This document shows, one piece after another, positions 44,124-52,998 of a DNA stretch of 64,000 nucleotides. The DNA lies in the NCBI GenBank assembly GCA_002733995.1, contig NVXR01000011.1, forward strand, positions 57,144-121,143, written 5' to 3'. The position numbers were made by a program, and so were the translations under genes. The notes below the pieces were generated by a model, which made no database searches, was not told the origin of the DNA, and worked only from the letters and a program-made list of their open reading frames with translations. This stretch comes from Desulfotalea sp. (GTDB lineage Bacteria; Desulfobacterota; Desulfobulbia; Desulfobulbales; Desulfocapsaceae). How positions within the stretch are numbered: the first letter of the stretch is position 1; every line of letters begins with the position of its first letter.

Positions 44124-45098
44124 TTACGAGTTTGAGTAGATGAGCTCTGGTCGCTTGAGGAGGACCTTGGTCTTTGTCGCGACACTTTCGGTAATCCAGA
44201 TGTTACCACCTATTATTGAGCCTTCACCAATGATGGTATTGCCTCCAAGTATTGTGGTGTTTGAATAGATAATGACATTGTTTTCAATGGTAGGGTGCCG
44301 TTTTTTGTCCCTCAGCTTTTGGCCAGCATCCCTTGGAAGCGAAAGTGCTCCGAGGGTAACGCCCTGGTACAGGCGTACATTTTCACCGATTATAGTGGTT
44401 TCTCCAATAACAACACCGGTACCGTGATCGATGAAAAACTCGGGTCCAATGGTTGCGCCTGGATGAATGTCAATCCCCGTAAGACTATGGGCATATTCTG
44501 TCATTATTCTAGGGATTATCGGAATGCCGATGAGATAAAGCTCGTGTGCCACGCGAAAAATCAGGGTGGCAAGAAATCCGGGGTAGCAGAAAATAACTTC
44601 ATCTGGGCTATTGGTCGCAGGATCCCCTCTTAGTGCTGCGCGAATATCCGTTGCAAGTAGAGCTGTGATATTGGGCAGTTTTTTAATAAAAGAGAGAGCC
44701 AGTTTATGGCTGCGTGCTTCACAGTTGGTGCAGGGGAGCCCGTTTCTTCTGCAATCATGGCGGATAGCCATGGTGATTTGCTCAGCAATTTTTTCGTAAA
44801 GATCGGTTGTTTGCTTACCTATATAGTATTCAATGTTGGATGCATGCAGCTTTGTTTTGGTGAAGTATCCGGGGAATAAAATTCTTTTGGTTTGGTCGAC
44901 GATTTCAATTATTTGTGTCTGGGAGGGGAGAGAGACAGGGCTTATATGCTCAAAGCAGTCCTTTTTATTCCATGACGAGAGTAACTGTTTTACAATCTGA
45001 GGCACTTTGTCCTGTTGACTGCTGTTAGTGATCTCAACATGATCGCAAAGTGTTGTTAAGGCAATGTCTTCACTTATTTTTTCAGATTGTTTAACCAT
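44124..45098 (-). CDS. cysE: Serine O-acetyltransferase
   Basis: A 324-residue enzyme acetylating serine to feed CysK. The N-terminal ~180 residues are helical (DIRAALRGDPATNSPDE). The C-terminal left-handed beta-helix contains the hexapeptide core GIDIHPGATIGPEFFIDHG with the catalytic histidines and GTGVVIGETTIIGENVRLYQ. It is longer at the N-terminus than E. coli CysE (273), closer to the EpsC/SrpH type. The C-terminus ends YSNS rather than with the isoleucine that docks into CysK in the cysteine synthase complex, so a stable CysE-CysK complex is less likely. It sits between metW and cysK. Confidence 0.93.
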   Translation of the reverse strand: MVKQSEKISEDIALTTLCDHVEITNSSQQDKVPQIVKQLLSSWNKKDCFEHISPVSLPSQTQIIEIVDQTKRILFPGYFTKTKLHASNIEYYIGKQTTDLYEKIAEQITMAIRHDCRRNGLPCTNCEARSHKLALSFIKKLPNITALLATDIRAALRGDPATNSPDEVIFCYPGFLATLIFRVAHELYLIGIPIIPRIMTEYAHSLTGIDIHPGATIGPEFFIDHGTGVVIGETTIIGENVRLYQGVTLGALSLPRDAGQKLRDKKRHPTIENNVIIYSNTTILGGNTIIGEGSIIGGNIWITESVATKTKVLLKRPELIYSNS

Positions 45099-45137
45099 GA
45101 TCTGTGTGCATCCTTTAATTCTTTAGGAAAAGGCCTG

Positions 45138-45767
45138 TTAAGGCCTTTCTTTTTCTATTATGTAAATACCGTAAGTGGCGCGCAGGTTGGTGAAGTTGTG
45201 TATCACGTGCCCGTCATTATTGGCAGGGTTGGTGTTAATGAAGATTTCTTTAGTGATGTTGTACCCGACATCGCGGGAAAACTTTCTAAAATCCTTTATG
45301 GTGATAACCCTGATATTTGGTGAATCATACCAGGAGTATGGCATGTGGTCGTTCTTGGGGGCTGTACCTTTGAAGAACAGTTGTAACCTGTTTGAATAAT
45401 GGCTGAAATTAGGGAAGCTGACAATTACTTTTCTGCCAATTCGGGCAAGAGAGTGGAGGAGATCTTCCGGTTCAAAAACCTGTTGTAGGGTTTGACTGAG
45501 TATGACGTAGTCAAAATAGTAATCCGGGTAATCACGCACCTCTTCGTTGAGGTCTCCCTGGAGCACACTCAGGCCCCGTCCAATGCAGTGAATAGCTCGT
45601 TCTCTATCCTGCTCTATACCTGTCCCTTGTACCCCCTTATTGGCAACCAGCCAGGCGAGGAGGTCTCCATTGCCGCATCCAAGATCCAGCACTCGGCTAT
45701 CGTCAGGGATTTCGGCACTGATAATCCTGAGGTCAAAACGAATATTTTCTATTTCAGGAGATACCAT
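45138..45767 (-). CDS. metW: Methionine biosynthesis protein MetW
   Basis: A 209-residue class I methyltransferase-fold protein. The SAM loop is VLDLGCGNGDLLAWL and the family continues with GIEQDRERAIHCIGRGLSVLQGDLNE and YVILSQTLQQVFEPE. MetW is required together with MetX for homoserine acetylation in several proteobacteria and forms a complex with it. Its start overlaps the metX stop by 14 bp, matching that partnership. cysE follows after 39 bp. Confidence 0.92.
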   Translation of the reverse strand: MVSPEIENIRFDLRIISAEIPDDSRVLDLGCGNGDLLAWLVANKGVQGTGIEQDRERAIHCIGRGLSVLQGDLNEEVRDYPDYYFDYVILSQTLQQVFEPEDLLHSLARIGRKVIVSFPNFSHYSNRLQLFFKGTAPKNDHMPYSWYDSPNIRVITIKDFRKFSRDVGYNITKEIFINTNPANNDGHVIHNFTNLRATYGIYIIEKERP

Positions 45768-46899
45768 TTATAAACCCCCTGATGAGTGAAATAAATCTAT
45801 CATCTGGTATTAAAAAAGCGTCATGGCCACAATCGGCCTCAATTTCACAAAAACTTACATCTTCACCCTTGTATTTAAGGGCCTGGACGAGTTCTTTTGC
45901 CTGGTATGTAGGGTAGAGCCAGTCGGAACTAAACGAGACCACGAGGTATTTTATCTTATTGTCGGCGGGCTTTGTTTCAAGAGCCGGTGTCTTCATAAGA
46001 TCCACTACATCAAAATAGTCAGCGGCCTTGGTAATGTAGAGAAGGGAGTTGGCGTCAAATCGGTTAACGAACTTTTCTCCCTGGTAGCGCAGATAACTTT
46101 CAACCTGAAAATCGCCGTCAAAGCCATAGGAAAAACTTTTCTTGTCCTGTAGCTTTCGACCGAACTTTCGGCGCATAGCAGCATCAGAAAGGTAGGTGAC
46201 GTGACCCACCATCCTGGCAACGGCCAGGCCCAAATTAGGGGGCTGGGAGTTATAATAATCGCCCTTGTTCCAGTTGGGATCAGAGATGATGGACTGCCTT
46301 GCAATCTCATTAAATGCGATGGCGAGAGCAGAGTGGCGCATGGTGGTGGCAATGGGTAAGGCCGCCTGCACCATATTCGGGTACCTGACACACCATTCGA
46401 GGATTTGCATTCCCCCCACTGAGCCACCAACCACGGCCCGTAGTCGTTTTATGCCCAGATGGTCGATCAACATTTTCTGGGTGACAACGATGTCTCCTAT
46501 GGTCATCATTGGGAAATTAAGGCCGTAGGGTTCATCTGTTTCTGGGTTGATAGAGCTGGGGCCGGTGGAGCCTTTACAACTGCCCAAGATGTTGGGGCAG
46601 ATAACAAAATATTTATTGGTATCAATCCCTTTTTCTGGTCCCACAAGAAAGTCCCACCAGCCGGGTTTGTCGTCTTTTTTGTCTGTTGCATAATGTCCTG
46701 CAACATGGGAGTCCCCAGAAAAGGCATGGGCAATAAGAATTGCGTTGTCTTTCTGGTCATTTAGTATGCCATAGGTCTCGTACGCTATGGTTACAGGACC
46801 AAGCTCGGCGCCACTCTCAAGAACTATCTTGTTAGGTGCTTCTGCAAAGGTAAAAAACTGTTTTTCAACTATGCCGACGGAAGTTTCCATACTGCTCAT
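45754..46899 (-). CDS. metX: Homoserine O-acetyltransferase
   Basis: A 381-residue alpha/beta-hydrolase-fold acyltransferase that activates homoserine for methionine synthesis. The nucleophile elbow is VGGSVGGMQILEW, the acid is in VVSFSSDWLYPTY, and the histidine is in CGHDAFLIPD. The start GTETY-like region TIAYETYGILNDQKDNAILIAHAFSG forms the oxyanion hole. Family members may use acetyl- or succinyl-CoA and specificity is not certain from motifs alone; the adjacent MetY and MetW favour acetyl. It lies 103 bp downstream of metY. Confidence 0.92.
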   Translation of the reverse strand: MSSMETSVGIVEKQFFTFAEAPNKIVLESGAELGPVTIAYETYGILNDQKDNAILIAHAFSGDSHVAGHYATDKKDDKPGWWDFLVGPEKGIDTNKYFVICPNILGSCKGSTGPSSINPETDEPYGLNFPMMTIGDIVVTQKMLIDHLGIKRLRAVVGGSVGGMQILEWCVRYPNMVQAALPIATTMRHSALAIAFNEIARQSIISDPNWNKGDYYNSQPPNLGLAVARMVGHVTYLSDAAMRRKFGRKLQDKKSFSYGFDGDFQVESYLRYQGEKFVNRFDANSLLYITKAADYFDVVDLMKTPALETKPADNKIKYLVVSFSSDWLYPTYQAKELVQALKYKGEDVSFCEIEADCGHDAFLIPDDRFISLIRGFINGIS

Positions 46900-47002
46900 T
46901 TTATTCTGAAAATGTATGTAATGGGATAACGCCAGTTGGCATTATCTCAGGTTTTAGTGTCGTATTCCAGAGCTTTTGCTCTAGCCCGTAGTATCCCTCG
47001 CA

Positions 47003-48286
47003 TCAGGGACGAGATCCTCTGTCCAGCGCCTGGCTAAGATCGGATATAATGTCATCAACGTGTTCAATTCCCACGGAAAGACGGACCATTCCCTCATCAA
47101 TATCCGCTTCTTTTAACTGCTGCGCTGACAGTTGAGAGTGGGTTGTGGATGCCGGGTGTATGGCAAGTGATTTTGTATCACCTACATTTGCCAGGTGGGA
47201 AACCAGTTGTAAACTATCAATAAATGTTTTTCCTGCCTGTAATCCGCCTTTTATGCCAAATGTAATCATTCCACCAAAGCCATTTTTGAGGTATTTGGCG
47301 GCGATGTCGTGGTTAGGGGCATCGCTGAGACCTGGGTAATATACCCAATCTACCCTTCGATGGCTATCGAGATATTTGGCAACGTGCAGTGCGTTCTCAT
47401 TATGTTTGACCATACGCAGACTGAGGGTTTCTATGCCTTGCAAAAAAGACCAGCAGTTGTCGGGACTAATTGCTGCCCCAAGATTACGTAAGGGGACAAG
47501 TCGCATGCGGAAGGCAAAGGCCACCGAGCTGAGGTCTCCGAGATCGTGGGCGTAACGCAGGCCGTGGTAGGATGGGTCCGGTTCGTTGTAGAGGGTAAAC
47601 TTTGGGTTCTGCCAGTTGAATTTCCCCGCATCAATTGCTACGCCACCAATGGCTGTTCCATGACCACCAATCCATTTTGTCAATGAATGGATAACGACGT
47701 CTGCGCCATGTTCAATGGGTCTGAGTAAGCAGGGTGGGGTAAAGGTTGAGTCAACCACAAGGGGAAGCTTATATTCCTCTGCAATGGCTGCCAGGGCGTC
47801 CAGATCCGTTACATTAAGAGCTGGATTGCCTAGTGTCTCGCAGTAAATTACCCGGGTCTTTTCGTTAATTGCAGCCTTGAAGTTATCAGGGTTTATAGGA
47901 TCAACGAAGCGGACGTTGATACCAAATTGAGGGAGGATCGTGTCAAATTGGGTATAGGTTCCACCGTATAAATTGTTGGCAGATACAACCTCGTCTCCAT
48001 GGGCACAGATGTTAATAATGGAGTAAAAAATAGCAGAGGTCCCTGATGCGAGGGCGAGAGCTGCGGCCCCGCCTTCGAGTTGTGCCAGCCGCTGCTCAAG
48101 AACATCTTGGGTCGGGTTGCCGATGCGGGTATAGATGTTGCCGAGTTCTTTAAGGGCGAAAAGATTGGCAGCATGTTCGGTATTCTTAAAAGTGTAAGCC
48201 GCAGTTCGGTAAATCGGCACGGCTCGGGATCGTGTTTCCTGATCGACATGCTGCCCTGCGTGGAGGGCAAGTGTTTCAAATCTCAT
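47003..48286 (-). CDS. metY: O-acetylhomoserine sulfhydrylase (aminocarboxypropyltransferase)
   Basis: A 427-residue PLP enzyme of the Cys/Met metabolism family. It makes homocysteine directly from O-acetylhomoserine and sulfide, bypassing cystathionine. The start ETLALHAGQHVDQETRSRAV is typical; the PLP lysine lies in HSLTKWIGGHGTAIGG (~205-220), the phosphate site in LASGTSAIFYSI, and the C-terminal region has SLAIHPASTTHSQL. A direct sulfhydrylase suits an organism with abundant sulfide. It precedes metX on the minus strand. AAGGAAA precedes the ATG. Confidence 0.95.
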   Translation of the reverse strand: MRFETLALHAGQHVDQETRSRAVPIYRTAAYTFKNTEHAANLFALKELGNIYTRIGNPTQDVLEQRLAQLEGGAAALALASGTSAIFYSIINICAHGDEVVSANNLYGGTYTQFDTILPQFGINVRFVDPINPDNFKAAINEKTRVIYCETLGNPALNVTDLDALAAIAEEYKLPLVVDSTFTPPCLLRPIEHGADVVIHSLTKWIGGHGTAIGGVAIDAGKFNWQNPKFTLYNEPDPSYHGLRYAHDLGDLSSVAFAFRMRLVPLRNLGAAISPDNCWSFLQGIETLSLRMVKHNENALHVAKYLDSHRRVDWVYYPGLSDAPNHDIAAKYLKNGFGGMITFGIKGGLQAGKTFIDSLQLVSHLANVGDTKSLAIHPASTTHSQLSAQQLKEADIDEGMVRLSVGIEHVDDIISDLSQALDRGSRP

Positions 48287-48381
48287 ATCTATTTTCCTTC
48301 ATAAAAGAAGACCCGATACACAGGGCTAGGGAATGCTTACCGCCAGCTTCAAGGGGGGTATTCTGCTTAGCAGAGGCACAC

Positions 48382-49011
48382 TTACTTTTTTTGTTTCACT
48401 TCAGCTTTCATCCGTTCAATGAAATTGCGGACAAGTTCTCCGGTGCCGGTTTTTGCCTCGGGATCGACATTGAGAATTGATTCCCAGCTGGCAATGGCCC
48501 CCGTTGCATCGTCGAGGTCATACATGAGTACAATACCTTTGTTGAACCGCGAGTGGATATGGTTTGTATCTTTCGCAATGGCCTTATCAAACGCATCTAT
48601 CGCTTTTTCAGGCTGATCCGCTCGTCTATACATTATGCCAAGGTCTGTGTAGATATTGGCGTTGCCCGAATGGATCTCTAGTGCTTTTTCATAGGCGGGT
48701 ATTGCTTTCTCAGGATGATTTGAATCGAAGTAAAGATTACCCAGCTGCACCCAGTTTTCAAAGTTGTCAGGGTTGGCTGTTACCTCCGCTTCAAGATTTG
48801 TAATTGCTTGGTCGGTCGCGGGGTCATGTTGGTGGACTTGTTGTTGGCTTGCCACGTTTGCGAGGGGCGTTCCATCGGTTTTCAAAACGGTAAATGCTAT
48901 ACCGCTGAGGAATCCGGCGATAAATATTATCGCGTATATCACCAGATTGTGGTTAGATTTTTTCTCGACTACAGGCTCAGAGGTTTGAGGCGATGATTTT
49001 TGTCTGCTCAT
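48382..49011 (-). CDS. Membrane-anchored tetratricopeptide repeat protein
   Basis: A 209-residue protein with one N-terminal membrane helix (LVIYAIIFIAGFLSGIAFTV, ~24-43) and three to four TPR units from ~65 onwards (FENWVQLGNLYFDSNHPEKA, ANIYTDLGIMYRRADQPEKA, NHIHSRFNKGIVLMYDLDD). TPRs mediate protein-protein contacts; the layout resembles CcmH/NrfG-type assembly proteins without their cytochrome genes nearby. It is the most upstream gene of the minus-strand met/cys group, 95 bp before metY. That gap holds metY's ribosome binding site but no riboswitch I recognise. Confidence 0.82.
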   Translation of the reverse strand: MSRQKSSPQTSEPVVEKKSNHNLVIYAIIFIAGFLSGIAFTVLKTDGTPLANVASQQQVHQHDPATDQAITNLEAEVTANPDNFENWVQLGNLYFDSNHPEKAIPAYEKALEIHSGNANIYTDLGIMYRRADQPEKAIDAFDKAIAKDTNHIHSRFNKGIVLMYDLDDATGAIASWESILNVDPEAKTGTGELVRNFIERMKAEVKQKK

Positions 49012-49443
49012 TTTGTCTAATAATCCGGTTGATGTTGTTAGGGATTGGTGCCGCCATGTTACTGGTAGGCAAATCGATGCGAGTTCTTGGTTGTACTACG
49101 ATGTGGTGGTCGCTGCAACAGCTATCAAAAAGCGTTTGTCGAAACATGTTTTAAGTGATGGAAAAAAATCTGTAACATCGGCAATTATTATAAAGAGACT
49201 TATAGTGATCAGCATATTTGTAACAGATGCTTGAAGTAAATTAAGTTTCTCGTAGAAAGCTCCTTGTTTCTTTTTTGGCCATTTTCTCAACTGTCAGATT
49301 GCCTACAATAGATATATCCGTTGTAAATGTTTGTCCAGTGAGCAAAAAAGAGGAACATTGAAAAGTTGTTTGGTTTGTATGTACCGATATTGGGCGATTT
49401 GAAATTGTAAATCCACGGACTCATAAATCAGGAGGAATCTGGG
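49012..49443. other. Gene-free divergent promoter region TPR gene/glgP
   Basis: These 432 bp lie between divergent genes and should contain both promoters. The short open frame at 49013-49234 begins at the TPR gene boundary, lacks a ribosome binding site and has no recognisable composition, so it is not called. No repeat or structured RNA is evident. Confidence 0.5.
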
Positions 49444-51942
49444 ATGAAGGTATTGGAAAAGATAAAATCACAGACAGACCGGGAGAATGGACGGGCAGGA
49501 GTTCAATCTTCCCCCTCGACTGTGACGGCCATAAAAGAAAGTATTATCCATCACCTTATGAGTTTTCAGGGGCGAGATCCCGAACGTTCCGGAGCCCAAG
49601 ATGTGTATAAGGCGCTCGCGTACACCATGCGCGATATCATGGTCGAGAAATGGATAGCCACCCAAAAGACCTTTTATGCTAAGGAAAAAAAACGGGTGTA
49701 TTACATGTCGCTGGAATTTTTGATAGGTCGCTCTCTTGGGAACAGTGTGAGTAATCTCGGCTTGTTCCAGGAAGTGAAAACAGCTGTGGAACAGCTGGGG
49801 TTTGAGATGGATGAAATCAGAGACCAGGAAGAGGATGCAGCTCTGGGCAATGGTGGCCTCGGGCGTCTTGCCGCTTGCTTTATGGACTCCATTGCAACCC
49901 TTAAAATTCCAGCCTATGGTTATGGCATCCGTTACGAGTATGGCCTGTTTTTTCAAAAACTCGTTGATGGTTATCAGGTGGAAGGACCGGACAATTGGTT
50001 GCAAGATGGATGTCCTTGGCAGTTTGAGCGAAGTATGCCAGTTTTTAATATTAAATTTTTTGGCAACGTTACTTCCTACTTGGATGAAAATGGGCGCTAT
50101 AGGGCCAAATGGGTTAACACGAAAGATGTCATGGCCAAGGCCTGCGATATTATGGTGCCAGGCTATAAAAATGATCATGTGATTAATATGCGTCTCTGGT
50201 CTGCGACGTCCTCAAGGGAGCTCGATCTTGCCGATTTCAGCCGGGGTGATTATATCGGTGCGGTGGAATCGAAGGTAAGTTCCGAAACTATTTCGAAGGT
50301 TCTGTATCCACCTGATCATAATTACGCAGGCCAGGAACTTCGACTCAGGCAGCAGTATTTTTTTGTGGCGGCAACATTTCAGGATATTATGCGGCGCTTC
50401 AAGAAAAAAAATACCACTTTTGCTAAGTTTACCGACCGTGTAGCTGTTCAGCTCAATGATACCCACCCATCCATTGCAATTCCTGAGCTTATGCGGCTTC
50501 TTTTAGACATCGAAGGTTTGAGTTGGGAGAGGGCTTGGAATATCACAGTTAACACCTTTGCCTTTACTAATCATACGTTGATGCCAGAAGCCCTTGAACG
50601 TTGGAGTGTCAATATGATTGGCAGGGTGTTGCCGCGTCATCTGGAAATTATCTATGAGATTAATCAACGTTTTTTAGATGAGGTGGCCGAGGCATATCCG
50701 GGAAATGAACGCAAGATTCGCGAGATGTCTATCATTGAAGAAAGTCCTGTTAAAATGGTACGTATGGCCCATCTGGCAATCATTGGCAGCCACAGTGTTA
50801 ATGGGGTGGCTGAGCTTCATTCTCAACTGTTAAAAGAACGTATTTTTCCTGATTTTCATCAGTTTTACCCCGGGAAATTTAATTCTAAAACAAATGGAAT
50901 TACCCCAAGAAGATGGCTTCTGGATGTTAATCCTGAGTTGGGAGCTCTTATCACAGAGAAAATTGGTGCCGGTTGGGTGACAAACCTTGATCTGCTGCGT
51001 GGCCTGGAACCCTCTGTGGACGATAAAGAATTTTGCAGGTCCTGGGAGAGAATAAAGCTGCAAAACAAGGTTCGTTTGACTGAGTATATCAAAAAAACAT
51101 GCAAGGTCGAGGTCGATCCGATGACTATGTTTGATATCCAGGTTAAGCGTATTCATGAATATAAGAGACAACTTCTAAACGCCTTGCACCTTATCCACTT
51201 ATACCATCGTATTATACGCGGTGAGGCCGATGATGTGGCTCCAAGAACTGCAATCTTTGCTGGCAAGGCGGCACCGTCCTATTGGCGTGCCAAGCTGATT
51301 ATTAAACTGATTACCTCCATTGGAGATGTTGTAAATAACGACCCGAGGGTAAAAAATCGTTTGAAGGTCATTTTTCTTCCTAATTATAATGTTTCCCAGG
51401 CTGAAATAATTATGCCAGCCGCTGATCTCTCGGAGCAAATATCAACCGCCGGCACCGAGGCCTCTGGCACGGGGAATATGAAGTTCTCTCTTAATGGGGC
51501 GCTGACTATTGGTACCTTGGATGGCGCTAATATTGAGATCCGCGAGGAGGTCGGTGAAGAAAATATCTTTATTTTTGGTATGACTGCCGATGAAGCAGAG
51601 TTTGAAAGAAAAAATATCAGTCGGACCCCTTGGCAGGTGTGTCAGATGAATAATGGCATTAATAATGTGATTAAAGCTATCGCTGATGGATCTTTTAGCG
51701 GTGGAGATCGCGAGCTGTTTAAACCACTTGTTGAGAGCCTTATGGACAGGCATGACCCGTATCTGCTTCTCCTTGATTTTGAGTCGTATATTGATTGTCA
51801 GAACGAGGTCAATGAGGCCTTTCTGGATACGAAAACATGGACGAGAAAATCAATTTTAAATGTAGCCAGGATGGGCAAATTCTCAACAGACAGAACTATT
51901 AAACAATATTCTGAGGAAATTTGGGGTATTCCGGTTGAGTAA
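49444..51942 (+). CDS. glgP: Glycogen / alpha-glucan phosphorylase
   Basis: An 832-residue PLP enzyme releasing glucose 1-phosphate from storage glucan. Segments in order: YYMSLEFLIGRSLGNSV near residue 80, EEDAALGNGGLGRLAACFMDS (~125-145), the active-site region FNPRVGD-like VAVQLNDTHPSIAIPELMR, and the PLP lysine in the signature EASGTGNMKFSLNGALTIGT (~675-694). AGGAGG lies 9 nt upstream of the ATG. It is a single gene with no other glycogen genes adjacent. It indicates the cell stores polyglucose, as several sulfate reducers do. Confidence 0.96.
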   Translation: MKVLEKIKSQTDRENGRAGVQSSPSTVTAIKESIIHHLMSFQGRDPERSGAQDVYKALAYTMRDIMVEKWIATQKTFYAKEKKRVYYMSLEFLIGRSLGNSVSNLGLFQEVKTAVEQLGFEMDEIRDQEEDAALGNGGLGRLAACFMDSIATLKIPAYGYGIRYEYGLFFQKLVDGYQVEGPDNWLQDGCPWQFERSMPVFNIKFFGNVTSYLDENGRYRAKWVNTKDVMAKACDIMVPGYKNDHVINMRLWSATSSRELDLADFSRGDYIGAVESKVSSETISKVLYPPDHNYAGQELRLRQQYFFVAATFQDIMRRFKKKNTTFAKFTDRVAVQLNDTHPSIAIPELMRLLLDIEGLSWERAWNITVNTFAFTNHTLMPEALERWSVNMIGRVLPRHLEIIYEINQRFLDEVAEAYPGNERKIREMSIIEESPVKMVRMAHLAIIGSHSVNGVAELHSQLLKERIFPDFHQFYPGKFNSKTNGITPRRWLLDVNPELGALITEKIGAGWVTNLDLLRGLEPSVDDKEFCRSWERIKLQNKVRLTEYIKKTCKVEVDPMTMFDIQVKRIHEYKRQLLNALHLIHLYHRIIRGEADDVAPRTAIFAGKAAPSYWRAKLIIKLITSIGDVVNNDPRVKNRLKVIFLPNYNVSQAEIIMPAADLSEQISTAGTEASGTGNMKFSLNGALTIGTLDGANIEIREEVGEENIFIFGMTADEAEFERKNISRTPWQVCQMNNGINNVIKAIADGSFSGGDRELFKPLVESLMDRHDPYLLLLDFESYIDCQNEVNEAFLDTKTWTRKSILNVARMGKFSTDRTIKQYSEEIWGIPVE

Positions 51943-52081
51943 GGCTGTTTGTCTTAGCTGTGGGGCGGGGCGGCTTGACCTTAGATATAATATCGAGTAT
52001 TTCTTGCGCCTGATGGCGTCGTAAAAAAGTCTGAATTCTTTTGTTGCAGGGAAGTGGGTATTGTTATATTGCGCATAGAAC

Positions 52082-52122
52082 AAAAAAAAGGGATTACAGA
52101 TTTTTCAATCTGTAATCCCTTT
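52082..52122 (-). terminator. Terminator downstream of tRNA-Cys
   Basis: Stem AAAGGGATTACAGATT/AATCTGTAATCCCTTT (52087-52122) is followed, on the minus strand, by a run of T (complement of the A-run at 52082-52089). It ends the minus-strand tRNA and may also stop glgP readthrough. Confidence 0.9.
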
Positions 52123-52130
52123 AGAATTCC

Positions 52131-52206
52131 TGGAGGCGGCGATCGGAGTCGAACCGATGAATAATGGTTTTGCAGACCACTGCCTTAGCCACTTGGCTAC
52201 GCCGCC
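52131..52206 (-). tRNA. tRNA-Cys (anticodon GCA)
   Basis: On the minus strand the acceptor arms GGCGGCG and CGCCGCC pair, the discriminator base is U as is usual for tRNA-Cys, and CCA is encoded. The anticodon loop reads CTGCAAA within TGGT/ACCA-type stems, giving GCA. The T-arm is CGG TTCGACT CCG. Confidence 0.96.
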
Positions 52207-52266
52207 TCTTAGAGAGGTCACCTTTATACCATAATATAAACTTTTGACAAGGGGAAATAATTAAAA

Positions 52267-52998
52267 ATGGGAATGAACATTGATTCGTTGGTTCGAGTCA
52301 ACAAGAGTCGGTTGAGTGATTTTGAGAAAATCTTGGAATACAGGTTCACGAATTTACGCTTGTTGCAACAGGCGTTGGTGCATTCATCCTATGCTTTTGA
52401 GCAATCCAACGAGGGTGAAAATAATGAGAAGCTTGAGTTTTTAGGCGATGCGGTTCTTGATCTGGTCATTGGTCACATCCTTTCTCACCGTTATGTCGAA
52501 ATGCGGGAAGGCCAGCTCACAAAGCTCCGTGCATCGCTTGTGAATGAACAACACCTTGCTAAAATGGCACGGCAAATTGATTTGGGGGATTATCTTTTTT
52601 TAGGAAAAGGAGAGGATGCTTCCCAGGGAAGGCAAAAATCATCGATTCTTTCCTGTGCCTATGAGGCGGTGATAGGGGCCGTGTTTGAGGATGGCGGTTA
52701 TGAAACTGCGGTCGAATTTGTGGAACGTTTCTTTTTGCCAACCCTTGATGTGAAAAAGGAAGAACTGCTTATTGCGGATTCTAAAAGCAGGCTCCAAGAG
52801 GTGTTGCAAGAAAAATATAATGAAGCTCCTGTGTATGTAATAGATGCGGAAGAAGGGCCATCCCATAAAAAACTATTTACTGTTTCGGTGAGATTTCGTG
52901 AGGAAAACCTCGGCACCGGGCAGGCAGGGTCTAAAAAGGTGGCAGAGCAACAGGCCGCGACTGAGGCACTTAAATCTTTGCAGGCAAAGGGCAAATGA
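52267..52998 (+). CDS. rnc: Ribonuclease III
   Basis: A 243-residue double-strand-specific endoribonuclease for rRNA and mRNA processing. The catalytic domain (~15-165) has the signature NEKLEFLGDAVLDLVIGH with metal-binding glutamate and aspartate and the distal YEAVIGAVFEDGGY. The C-terminal double-stranded-RNA-binding domain (~170-240) includes KSRLQEVLQEKYNEAPVY and GSKKVAEQQAATEAL. The stop codon overlaps the next start (ATGA), coupling it to the radical SAM gene. Normal length. Confidence 0.96.
   Translation: MGMNIDSLVRVNKSRLSDFEKILEYRFTNLRLLQQALVHSSYAFEQSNEGENNEKLEFLGDAVLDLVIGHILSHRYVEMREGQLTKLRASLVNEQHLAKMARQIDLGDYLFLGKGEDASQGRQKSSILSCAYEAVIGAVFEDGGYETAVEFVERFFLPTLDVKKEELLIADSKSRLQEVLQEKYNEAPVYVIDAEEGPSHKKLFTVSVRFREENLGTGQAGSKKVAEQQAATEALKSLQAKGK

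Noticed and set aside
43372..44139. A 255-codon open frame antisense to cysK
   Set aside because: cysK is unmistakable on the minus strand; the antisense frame has no recognisable motif.
48287..48381. SAM or other riboswitch upstream of metY
   Set aside because: No consensus of SAM-I, SAM-II or cobalamin elements can be found in the 95-bp gap.
49013..49234. 73-codon frame between the TPR gene and glgP
   Set aside because: No ribosome binding site, no family match, and it lies in a divergent promoter region.
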